Assembly: GCF_032078915.1 (NCBI RefSeq)
Contig: NZ_DAMAUN010000006.1
Coordinates: 61,495 to 125,494 of the forward strand
Origin: Lacrimispora sp032078915
Lineage (GTDB): Bacteria; Bacillota; Clostridia; Lachnospirales; Lachnospiraceae
Length of the DNA stretch: 64,000 nt
Direction: 5' to 3'
Positions 1 through 6,016 of this stretch are shown one piece after another (position 1 is the first letter of the stretch; each line of letters begins with the position of its first letter). The position numbers were made by a program, and so were the translations under genes. The notes under the pieces are model-generated. The model did not search any database, was not told the DNA's origin, and was given only the letters and a program-made list of their open reading frames with translations.

Positions 1-120
1 CCGCGGAATCCGAAAAGGTCTACTATCTGGACAGTAAAGCTAGATGGTTGTGGAATCTATGAGGCTCCCTCACGAAGCAGAACGGGGCTTCAAATTTTCC
101 AGGGCCGGTTGAATTATTAA
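1..120 (+). CDS. C-terminal end of an unidentified truncated ORF
   Basis: Frame 1 is open from the window edge to a TAA at 118-120 and would encode the last 39 residues of a basic protein (contains LDGCGIYEAPSRSR). I do not recognise the family. The neighbourhood is rich in mobile-element debris, so a transposase-type tail is possible, but nothing in these 39 residues proves it. It could also be a chance open frame. Confidence 0.2.
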   Translation, partial: PRNPKRSTIWTVKLDGCGIYEAPSRSRTGLQIFQGRLNY

Positions 121-372
121 GGGTAAACCTCTTTTAACACACTTTGTCTATTTGGCTCATACATTATAGTACGATTTTCTATGGAGAATACATAATTTAT
201 GTGCTGTTTTAATAGATGTTTTGGATGTAATTGCGGATTTAAGATAAATAACCTTTATGGCAGATAATAAAACATTATTGGGCTGGTAATTGGTAACTGG
301 GTTCGCCTATCCATAGAATCGTATCATTTTTTGACTGCCTTCATGCGGTAATAGTAAGCCATTCTCAAAATT
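121..372. other. intergenic, no gene seen
   Basis: AT-rich stretch between the truncated frame and the Cys-rich gene. I see no start codon with a ribosome binding site on either strand and no strong hairpin. Confidence 0.5.
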
Positions 373-401
373 CACACCTTGCCTGCTTGTCCCATATAAT
401 A
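373..401 (+). promoter_or_regulatory. sigma-K-like (mother-cell sporulation) promoter
   Basis: CACA at 373-376, a 16-bp spacer, then CATATAATA at 393-401. This fits the Bacillus sigma-K pattern (mACm, 16-17 bp, CATAnnnTA) and also resembles sigma-E. It predicts a start near 408, about 28 nt before the ATG of the Cys-rich protein. A normal sigma-A -35 is not obvious at the right distance. Confidence 0.5.
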
Positions 402-435
402 TTAATGTAGAACGGCATGAAAGGAGTTAAAGTAT

Positions 436-843
436 ATGAAAAGCGAAACAATTAAATGTAGAATAAGTTGTAAAAAATGTGAACCCAAACGTGAATGTGA
501 ATGTGAACGCGAATGCGAATGCAGACCAAAACGTGAATGCGAATGCAAACCAAAATGTGAATGTGAGCGCAAATGTAAATGCAAACCTAAATGCGAATGC
601 GAATGCAAACAAAAATGTGAATGCAAACCAAAATGCGAATGCAAACTAAAATACGAATGCAAGCCAAAATGTGAATGCGAATGCAAAACAAAATGTGAAT
701 GCAAACGCGAATGCGAATGCAAACCGAAATGCGAATGTGAATGCGAACACGAACGTGAATACGATTACGAATACGAAAATGAAAATGAATACGAATTCGA
801 AAATGAACGTGAATGTGGATGCGAACATGAACGCGAATGGTGA
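436..843 (+). CDS. Cys/Glu/Lys-rich repeat protein, putative spore-coat protein
   Basis: A 135-residue protein preceded by AAGGAG at 421-426, nine bases before ATG. After a short head (residues 1-15) it is built almost wholly of 2-6 residue units of the form ECECK/KPKCECE up to about residue 108. It ends in an acidic/aromatic tail of EYDYEYENE type and a final ECGCEHEREW. Cys occupies roughly a quarter of the positions and hydrophobic residues are nearly absent, so it is not a globular enzyme. No signal peptide. I know no named family for it. Low-complexity, Cys- or charge-rich proteins are common in clostridial and Bacillus spore coats, and the sigma-K-like promoter supports that role; metal binding is an alternative. 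The frame is real by its ribosome binding site; overlapping long frames on the other strand are repeat artefacts. Confidence 0.7.
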   Translation: MKSETIKCRISCKKCEPKRECECERECECRPKRECECKPKCECERKCKCKPKCECECKQKCECKPKCECKLKYECKPKCECECKTKCECKRECECKPKCECECEHEREYDYEYENENEYEFENERECGCEHEREW

Positions 844-920
844 ATATAAGAAATAAAAGAAGCCTACTGGTAAGACTTAAAGGACAACTGTGTGCAGACA
901 AAAAGATGTTATTAATAAGG

Positions 921-945
921 GCGGGCCTCGGTATTCCGGGCCCGC
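921..945 (+). terminator. hairpin after the Cys-rich gene
   Basis: GCGGGCC at 921-927 pairs with GGCCCGC at 939-945, with an inner CGG/CCG extension around a TATT loop and one bulged T. It is a very stable GC stem but lacks a clear T-run, so it is a probable rather than certain intrinsic terminator. Confidence 0.5.
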
Positions 946-1048
946 TATATTAATGAGAGTGCAAGTTATTTTATGTAAACCTATTGGATTAATGAAAAAA
1001 TATCTGTTAAATCGATTTTAGATTTTGTGTCTGTATTGTTGCACATGG

Positions 1049-1084
1049 AGAACAGGCAGTTAAGAACTTTTGGCAGCCTGTTCT
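1049..1084 (-). terminator. hairpin downstream of the transposase remnant
   Basis: AGAACAGGC (1049-1057) and GCCTGTTCT (1076-1084) form a 9-bp inverted repeat just beyond the stop of the IS256-type remnant. It could be that gene's terminator or part of the element's end. Confidence 0.35.
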
Positions 1085-1096
1085 TTGCCATTCCGG

Positions 1097-1236
1097 TTAA
1101 TCCAGATCCTGTGGGGTAATCCGTTCTTCAAGGTATATACACAGCTGCTCCAGTATCTGACCCCAGTTCCATGGTTTTCCTTCCCACTTTCTCGTGATGT
1201 CCATCATTGCCAGATACAACATCTTGAATAAGGCTC
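1097..1236 (-). pseudogene. IS256-family (mutator-type) transposase, C-terminal remnant
   Basis: On the minus strand the frame ending in TAA at 1097-1099 reads as the last roughly 45 residues of an IS256-family transposase: ALFKMLYLAMMDITRKW, then a NWGQI...QL...EERI stretch typical of the family's C-terminus. A stop codon lies immediately upstream in this frame (near 1231) and no transposase of normal length (about 400 residues) is present. It is therefore a dead 3' fragment of an insertion sequence. Terminal inverted repeats were not identified. Confidence 0.65.
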
Positions 1237-1502
1237 AGTTTATAATAGAGTCTGTTTTCACTGAACATTACAAATATGAAAACCCTAATTCTATATTTTC
1301 CCTTTGCTTCTTAATCGTACAGTAGAGCTAACCCTCCCTAGATCTTCCAATGTTCTGGTATCTAACATCACTCGACTAAATTCCCAAACATGCCACGTCG
1401 ACTTCCCGAACTTCCCCATTGACTATTATGGCTGAATACTTTGTACTCGTACTTAATTTTGAATAAATCCAGTATACTTAAAACTTTTTTTACATATTTT
1501 TA
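1237..1502. other. intergenic, no gene seen
   Basis: AT-rich DNA between two remnants. Stops are frequent in all frames and I see no promoter-plus-ribosome-site combination. Confidence 0.4.
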
Positions 1503-1768
1503 TCATCTTCTTAATAATGTTCCATAATTTAAATCTACATTTGCAGTGTATTTAGAACTCCCATAATAATAATCTTCACTTATTTATGTAGTTATCCGTC
1601 CATACTAGTTAGTATGATAATAATATGTAAAGTTTGAAGAACCTGAATATGTCATCCCAACCTGCGGGGAAGCATCTCCGTACATACTTTCATCTCTACT
1701 GTATGCATATCTATTAAATTGATGTCTTATAAACCCCGATAGTTTTCTTCCATCATACACCAAATTCT
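1503..1768 (-). pseudogene. decayed frame of an unidentified Tyr/Ser-rich protein
   Basis: Reading the minus strand gives about 52 uninterrupted residues from 1768 (YDGRKLSGFIRHQF..., then YGDASPQVGMTYSGSS), a TAG, a short piece, a TAA, and then 27 more residues in the same frame to a TGA at 1503. The Gly/Ser/Tyr composition is protein-like and unlike the AT-rich surroundings, and the frame is kept across two in-frame stops. That suggests a recently disrupted gene, perhaps exported or surface-linked. There is no usable start codon. Family unknown. Confidence 0.25.
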
Positions 1769-1802
1769 GTTAAAAAAAAGAGATAAGAGATGTGATAAAT
1801 AG

Positions 1803-2363
1803 TCACTTGACATTTATGCTTCTTTCTATACTTTCTAAAACTCTACAATAATCTTTATAAAAAGTTATTTTTTTTAATAGATAAAAATGAATTAAATAAT
1901 AAGCAATTGTTGAAAATATGATTAAGATATAACAAATTATTACGCTATAAGATATAAGCTTGTCATTTGACTCTTCCCGTTTAATACGTACTTCTAAAAT
2001 CTCAAGCTCCTTATCTATAGTTTTGCTTGATTCTACATTTTTTAATGTACTGCTTATATCATTTAATAGATTTACATGTCTTTGTGTAATTCCTTCAATT
2101 ATAGATGGAAATGTTATTGAAAGACTAATAACTAATATTAAAAATGGAATCAATGTCTGAACTAATGTATCACGTCTATTTTTATAATTATCACTTTTTG
2201 CTTTTAAATATGCCTTAAAATTTATTATGCTTTTATAAGTAACATTTTTGTATTTATTTCGAATGTAATTATCCCATTCAGTATAATTTTTATAGGTACC
2301 TTTTATACCAACTTCCCCATATTGTTTATATTCTTTTTTTTCATCAAAATCATAATTTTTCAT
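1803..2363 (-). CDS. hypothetical protein with two transmembrane segments
   Basis: A 186-residue protein starting at ATG 2361-2363 behind GAGGGAATGAGAT. Residues 1-66 are polar and Lys/Tyr/Asn-rich. A first hydrophobic helix spans about 68-88 (LVQTLIPFLILVISLSITFP), a charged helical linker of about 45 residues follows, and a second hydrophobic segment spans about 136-165. A basic tail follows. This is the layout of SLATT-like or other effector-type membrane proteins of accessory regions, but I cannot place it in a family. It stands alone, is much more AT-rich than the core genes, and sits between mobile-element remnants, so horizontal origin is likely. Confidence 0.6.
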   Translation of the reverse strand: MKNYDFDEKKEYKQYGEVGIKGTYKNYTEWDNYIRNKYKNVTYKSIINFKAYLKAKSDNYKNRRDTLVQTLIPFLILVISLSITFPSIIEGITQRHVNLLNDISSTLKNVESSKTIDKELEILEVRIKREESNDKLISYSVIICYILIIFSTIAYYLIHFYLLKKITFYKDYCRVLESIERSINVK

Positions 2364-2401
2364 ATCTCATTCCCTCTTTTTGCCTTTTATCATACAACAA
2401 A

Positions 2402-2515
2402 ATTTGTAAAAAGAAAACACCCATGAGTATCCGCATTATATCTATACCAGAATTCCTTAGAGACGAATTAAAAGATTACACAAACAAGTTCAGATTGTTC
2501 ACTCATTCCGAATAG
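2402..2515 (+). pseudogene. tyrosine-recombinase (phage-type integrase) fragment
   Basis: The plus frame 2402-2515 reads KKKTPMSIRIISIPEFL, then RDELKDY and a stop. The motif K-T-x-x-S-x-R-x-I-x-I-P-x-F/L followed by an acidic helix is the conserved segment upstream of the HxLR box in phage-type integrases (K-T-x-x-S-x-R-T-I). No catalytic R...HxxR...Y region follows in frame. It is a degraded piece and suggests that the surrounding DNA came in on an integrative element. Confidence 0.4.
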
Positions 2516-2596
2516 AACCAATAGCAGCTTCACCTTTTAGGTGTCATTTTGGTATCACCTGCATAATCCGTATACAAAAATAAAAAGCTTAATAAC

Positions 2597-2632
2597 ACAA
2601 AAGCTTCGCTGGAAAACCAACGCAGCTTTTGT
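2597..2632 (-). terminator. intrinsic terminator of the HTH gene
   Basis: ACAAAAGCT (2597-2605) pairs with AGCTTTTGT (2624-2632). On the minus strand it is followed by GTTATTAAGCTTTTTATTTTT, a T-rich tract. It lies directly after the stop of the HTH regulator. Confidence 0.65.
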
Positions 2633-2640
2633 GGACATAA

Positions 2641-2898
2641 CTATATGTCTTTTGGCTTCGGTGATCCATTGATGGTATGCACAATCTTTGGCTCTTTATT
2701 GGGCACATATACAATCAGGTTGCTGAGATCGCAGTTCAAAGCTTCACAAATCAGATCCAAATGTTCTAAATTTACCCTTTCTACCATCTCATGGTACAGC
2801 TCCGAGATCGTTGTTGGCCGAATACCCGTTTTTCGAGCTAAATCAGCTTGTGTCCATCTCATATCACCCAGCCTTGAAGAGAGTAAAATTTTTATCAT
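2641..2898 (-). CDS. XRE/Cro-family helix-turn-helix regulator
   Basis: An 85-residue single-domain DNA-binding protein. The HTH spans about residues 14-60: QADLARKTGIRPTTISELYH is the helix-turn-recognition helix, followed by the LDLICEALNCDLSNLI helix pair typical of the Cro/C1 type (HTH_26-like). ATG 2896-2898 has AAGGAG ten bases upstream. No second domain for ligand binding or dimerisation. It is monocistronic with its own terminator. Small solitary XRE proteins next to integrase remnants are usually residual element regulators; its targets cannot be told from the sequence. Confidence 0.8.
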   Translation of the reverse strand: MIKILLSSRLGDMRWTQADLARKTGIRPTTISELYHEMVERVNLEHLDLICEALNCDLSNLIVYVPNKEPKIVHTINGSPKPKDI

Positions 2899-3129
2899 AT
2901 GTCAATTGCTCCTTCCGTTATAGTTTACTACATTCCGACAAAAAAGAATGCAAGATAATGCTGGTGTTATTACTATCATATTGCAATAAATTGAGGCTTG
3001 TAAAATCTGACCTATTGGGAATACTGTGTGAGACATACACACATCATTTAGATTAATTGATTTATCATCGAAGTGAATTATGTTAATTGTTTTTAGATTG
3101 TTATTGATTATGTGTTGAGAAAATACCTA
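2899..3129. other. intergenic, nothing recognised
   Basis: AT-rich spacer between the HTH gene's start and the 3' end of the Ig-like gene. No gene or strong hairpin is seen. Confidence 0.4.
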
Positions 3130-3615
3130 TTAAATCCAAAATTCTGCACTTACAAAATATTCTTCGTGTGCATCCCGTTGTGATTTGATATTAAATCCTT
3201 TAATTATTCGATAATGGCCGGCTGGTAATTTACCATATAATATTTCAAAATCAGTAGACCATGGGAAACTGCTCCCTTTTTCTAATTCATATGCTATAGA
3301 AGTAAACATGATATCGTCATTGACCGGTAAAGAAAACCACTTTTGACCATCTTTTACTTCAAGGATATAATTTGCACCAAATAATACTGGATCATCAGCA
3401 GAACAATTAATAAGCACTGTAATTTTTGTATCAACTACACTTTCTACAGTCATAGTTACACCACTAAAATCATTTAAAACTAATGTACTTTCAGACCTTT
3501 TGGGGACAATATCGTTTTTCTCCTTATAATTTATATTGTCTCTATAAATTAAAATCAAAAAAAATGTAACAAGGGAAGCAAAGATAAATACTTTTTTTTT
3601 CATATTCCTATCCAT
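3130..3615 (-). CDS. membrane-anchored bacterial Ig-like domain protein
   Basis: 161 residues. A Lys-rich N-terminus and one hydrophobic helix (about residues 7-25, VFIFASLVTFFLILIY) act as a signal anchor. Residues 45-161 match the small Ig-like domain of Firmicutes exported proteins (Big_14-like): GVTMTVESV near the start, W-F-S-LPV in the middle, S-F-x-W-x-x-x-x-x-x-LYG-LPAGHYRI, and a final AEF-I strand. Such domains are extracytoplasmic and probably bind or shield something at the envelope; no enzyme activity is implied. The start is uncertain: neither ATG 3613-3615 nor ATG 3601-3603 has a well-spaced ribosome site. Confidence 0.7.
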   Translation of the reverse strand: MDRNMKKKVFIFASLVTFFLILIYRDNINYKEKNDIVPKRSESTLVLNDFSGVTMTVESVVDTKITVLINCSADDPVLFGANYILEVKDGQKWFSLPVNDDIMFTSIAYELEKGSSFPWSTDFEILYGKLPAGHYRIIKGFNIKSQRDAHEEYFVSAEFWI

Positions 3616-3818
3616 TTCATTTATGTGAGATTTTTCAATTTTTTATTGCTAAATAACCATTGGTATCACCTCCTCCTAGATAGGTCTTAAATTATATTGA
3701 ACCTCTCTGCGTGGTTTTACCGTAACATAACCTTCCAAAAATGTAAAATATACACAAATGGGGCGGCCTTAGTCTATTGTCTTGCCAGCAGGGGATGCTA
3801 ATAAAATATCTGTAGGCC

Positions 3819-3847
3819 TTGAAATTTCCAAAGATATGGTTTATAAT
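3819..3847 (+). promoter_or_regulatory. sigma-A promoter of the putative antitoxin RNA
   Basis: TTGAAA at 3819-3824, a 17-bp spacer, TATAAT at 3842-3847. A near-consensus promoter pointing at a region with no plausible plus-strand ORF but with a terminator 70 bp further on. Confidence 0.65.
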
Positions 3848-3853
3848 AACAAT

Positions 3854-3949
3854 ATAAAAGAGCGACCGCCCACAAGGTGGAAGCCCATTAGAGATTAAGC
3901 GTCCTTACGGACACCGCCTATCCTGTTGGCTGACAGGGTAGGCATTTTT
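3854..3949 (+). ncRNA. putative type I antitoxin RNA
   Basis: Predicted transcript of about 95 nt from the promoter at 3819-3847 to the terminator at 3916-3949. It carries small hairpins (CCAC/GTGG around 3870-3880 and GTCC/GGAC around 3901-3910) before the terminator stem. It is antisense to the 3' end and downstream region of the holin-like toxin gene and ends at that gene's stop codon. This is the arrangement of txpA/ratA and bsrG/SR4 in Bacillus. The boundaries are predictions only. Confidence 0.5.
3916..3949 (+). terminator. intrinsic terminator of the antitoxin RNA
   Basis: GCCTATCCTGT (3916-3926) and ACAGGGTAGGC (3933-3943) form an 11-bp stem with one mismatch and a 6-nt loop, followed by ATTTTTA. 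The T-run is on the plus strand only. Confidence 0.7.
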
Positions 3950-4043
3950 ACTTTCGCTTATTGTTCCTATCTATATAGGTCAGTAATGCGATCAGGAATG
4001 ACCCGCCTAAAAATAATATACTTAAGGCCTGGTATGTATCCAT
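3948..4043 (-). CDS. putative holin-like type I toxin peptide (31 aa)
   Basis: ATG at 4041-4043, stop TAA at 3948-3950. GGGGAGGTGG lies eight bases upstream and is an excellent ribosome site. The peptide begins MDTYQALSILFLGGSFLIAL, a single transmembrane helix of about 20 residues, and ends with a polar basic tail (D-R-N-N-K-R-K). Short N-terminus with YxAL, one helix and a charged C-terminus are the hallmarks of the putative holin-like toxins of Firmicutes (Hol_Tox/TxpA/BsrG type), which depolarise or perturb the membrane. Translation control by RNA is implied by the convergent small RNA, the inverted repeat around the gene, and a GGTGC/GCACC match (4094-4098 with 4046-4050) that could mask the ribosome site. 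Confidence 0.65.
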   Translation of the reverse strand: MDTYQALSILFLGGSFLIALLTYIDRNNKRK

Positions 4044-4107
4044 ATGCACCACCTCCCCTCTTCTTAAAGTTGGGAGGCTTCCACCCTGTACACGGTGCTC
4101 ATGGAAA

Positions 4108-4136
4108 ATTATAACATGCGCTGGCCCATTTCACAA
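4108..4136 (-). promoter_or_regulatory. sigma-A promoter of the toxin gene
   Basis: On the minus strand: TTGTGA (4136-4131), 17-bp spacer, TATAAT (4113-4108), with TGT just before the -10. It predicts a start near 4101 and a leader of about 58 nt. Confidence 0.65.
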
Positions 4137-4194
4137 TATGCTTTTCTTCTGCTTCAAAATCCCTATGTAAAATCATATTAATGTCACAAAGCAA

Positions 4195-4242
4195 AAACAA
4201 ACCTCGAAAACCCAGCATTTATGCGGGTTTCGAGGTTTGTTT
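4195..4242 (-). terminator. intrinsic terminator of guaA
   Basis: AAACAAACCTCGAAA (from 4195) pairs with TTTCGAGGTTTGTTT (to 4242), with an inner CCC/GGG. It lies four bases beyond the guaA stop; the minus strand continues into T-rich sequence. Confidence 0.8.
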
Positions 4243-4246
4243 CTAA

Positions 4247-5788
4247 TCATTCGAACTCAATTGTAGCCGGCGGTTTCCCCGTGCAATCATAAAGCACCCG
4301 GTTCACGCCCTTCACTTCATTCACAATCCGTCTGGTCACTGTTCCCAAAACTTCCCAAGGCAGTTCCGCAGATTCAGCCGTCATAAAGTCAGAGGTAAGC
4401 ACCGCTCTTAATGCAATGGCATAATCATAGGTTCTTTCATCTCCCATGCATCCAACAGAACGCATATTGGTCAATGCCGCAAAGTACTGTCCCAGTCCCT
4501 TATCAACACCAGCCTTGGCAATCTCTTCTCTATAGATGGCATCAGCCTCCTGTACGATTTTTACCTTCTCAGGAGTAATTGCACCGATGATACGGACTCC
4601 AAGTCCTGGACCTGGGAATGGCTGACGGTAAACCAGGTATTCCGGAATCCCGAGCTCCAGACCTGCTCTTCTCACTTCATCCTTAAACAGAAGTCTCAAA
4701 GGCTCAATGATCTCTTTAAAATCCACATGCTCAGGAAGTCCTCCCACATTATGATGGGACTTGATCACAGCTGACTTTCCAAGACCGGACTCGATCACGT
4801 CAGGATAAATGGTTCCCTGTACAAAGAAATCCACTGTTCCGATCTTCTTAGCTTCTTCTTCAAATACGCGGATAAATTCCTCGCCAATGATCTTGCGCTT
4901 TGTCTCAGGATCTTCCACTCCTGCCAGCTTGCCATAGAAGCGTTCCTGTGCGTTAACACGAATAAAATTCAAGTCGTAAGGTCCCTCAGGTCCAAATACG
5001 GCCTCAACCTCATCTCCCTCGTTCTTACGAAGAAGACCATGGTCAACAAATACGCAGGTAAGCTGTTTTCCTACAGCTTTAGCCAGCATAACTGCAGCTA
5101 CGGAAGAGTCTACACCGCCGGATAAGGCACAAAGCACCTTGCCGTCTCCAACCTTTTCCCTGATGGTCTCAATGGAAGCCTCCACAAAGGAATCCATCTT
5201 CCAGTCACCGGAACACTTGCAGACATTATAAATAAAATTGGAAAGCATTTTGGTGCCTTCCTGGGTATGCATAACCTCAGGATGGAACTGCACGGCATAA
5301 AGGCCGCGTTCTTCACATTCCATACCAGCAACCGGGCATACCGGTGTATGAGCTGTAACATGGAACCCTTCCGGCGCTTTCTCTACGTAATCCGTATGGC
5401 TCATCCAGCAGACTGTCTTGGAACTTATATTTTCTAAAATTTTACTGTTAGTCTCCACGTCAACTTCTGTCTTTCCGAATTCACTGACAGGTGCTGTGGC
5501 AACTTTGCCGCCCAGCATATATGCCATAACCTGGGTGCCGTAGCAGATTCCCAGGATCGGTATTCCCATATCAAAGATTTCCTTTGAACAGAGTGGGGAA
5601 TCCTCCTTATACACGCTGTTTGGACCGCCTGTAAAAATGATTCCTTTCGGATTCATTTCCTTAATCTTATCCAGTGACAGTGTGTAGGGATGAACCTCAC
5701 AGTAAACATTGCATTCTCTGACTCTTCTGGCAATCAGCTGGTTGTATTGTCCACCGAAATCCAGAACGATAATCATTTCTCTTTCCAC
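4247..5788 (-). CDS. guaA: GMP synthase (glutamine-hydrolysing)
   Basis: Converts XMP to GMP using ATP and glutamine in the cytoplasm. The 513 residues match the two-domain bacterial enzyme. A class I glutamine amidotransferase occupies about 1-195, with nucleophile Cys82 in GICYGTQ and the QFHPEV histidine near 170. The ATP-pyrophosphatase domain follows with the P-loop ALSGGVDSS near 222, and the C-terminal dimerisation domain ends PPATIEFE. The start is a GTG at 5786-5788, six bases after AGGAGG; ATG four codons later lacks such a site. It has its own promoter (5835-5863) and terminator. I looked for a purine riboswitch in the leader and saw none. Confidence 0.97.
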   Translation of the reverse strand: MEREMIIVLDFGGQYNQLIARRVRECNVYCEVHPYTLSLDKIKEMNPKGIIFTGGPNSVYKEDSPLCSKEIFDMGIPILGICYGTQVMAYMLGGKVATAPVSEFGKTEVDVETNSKILENISSKTVCWMSHTDYVEKAPEGFHVTAHTPVCPVAGMECEERGLYAVQFHPEVMHTQEGTKMLSNFIYNVCKCSGDWKMDSFVEASIETIREKVGDGKVLCALSGGVDSSVAAVMLAKAVGKQLTCVFVDHGLLRKNEGDEVEAVFGPEGPYDLNFIRVNAQERFYGKLAGVEDPETKRKIIGEEFIRVFEEEAKKIGTVDFFVQGTIYPDVIESGLGKSAVIKSHHNVGGLPEHVDFKEIIEPLRLLFKDEVRRAGLELGIPEYLVYRQPFPGPGLGVRIIGAITPEKVKIVQEADAIYREEIAKAGVDKGLGQYFAALTNMRSVGCMGDERTYDYAIALRAVLTSDFMTAESAELPWEVLGTVTRRIVNEVKGVNRVLYDCTGKPPATIEFE

Positions 5789-5834
5789 GGTATTCCTCCT
5801 AATTTCATCTTCAACAAATAAAGCTTTGGGTTAC

Positions 5835-5863
5835 ATTATATTCTACTTCCACTTGCTTGACAA
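5835..5863 (-). promoter_or_regulatory. guaA promoter
   Basis: Minus strand TTGTCA (5863-5858), 17-bp spacer, TATAAT (5840-5835), about 45 bp upstream of the GTG start. Confidence 0.75.
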
Positions 5864-5925
5864 GCATTTTCTTGAAATCTTCCCTGCTCTATTGTTCCAT
5901 CTTTTTAACATTATTATAAACGAAT

Positions 5926-5961
5926 GAATCAAGTAGACATGCCTGCACATCTACTTGATTC
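5926..5961 (-). terminator. intrinsic terminator of uvrA
   Basis: GAATCAAGTAGA (5926-5937) pairs perfectly with TCTACTTGATTC (5950-5961). It lies about 55 bp past the uvrA stop and upstream of the guaA promoter. Confidence 0.75.
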
Positions 5962-6016
5962 ACAAATTGAAAGCGAAAAGAAGTTCTTATAAGTCTTATC
6001 TCATTCGGCCAGCAGC

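Larger units (their letters stand above)
3876..4085. repeat. 10-bp inverted repeat bracketing the toxin gene
   Basis: GGTGGAAGCC at 3876-3885 and its exact complement GGCTTCCACC at 4076-4085 lie on either side of the toxin frame. A toxin mRNA running from 4101 past 3876 would hold both arms and could close a long-range 5'-3' stem, as in hok and aapA1 messages. The two arms have identical sequence in the two convergent RNAs, so they do not pair RNA-to-RNA. Confidence 0.6.

Noticed and set aside
1..120. TnpB/IS605-type transposase tail
   Set aside because: No diagnostic motif (zinc CxxC pair or RuvC residues) in the 39 residues visible.
402..901. Long minus-strand and alternative plus-strand frames over the Cys-rich gene (His/Ser- and Phe/Ala-rich)
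   Set aside because: They are artefacts of the short-period repeat; none has a ribosome site, while the plus frame at 436 does.
2811..3056. Plus-strand frame over the HTH gene (81 residues)
   Set aside because: Antisense shadow of the HTH gene with no ribosome site or recognisable domain.
3926..4114. Plus-strand 62-codon frame over the toxin locus
   Set aside because: It is antisense to the holin-like gene, crosses the antitoxin terminator and has no ribosome site.
5789..5834. Purine riboswitch in the guaA leader
   Set aside because: The leader between promoter and start is only about 40 nt and shows no three-way-junction pattern.
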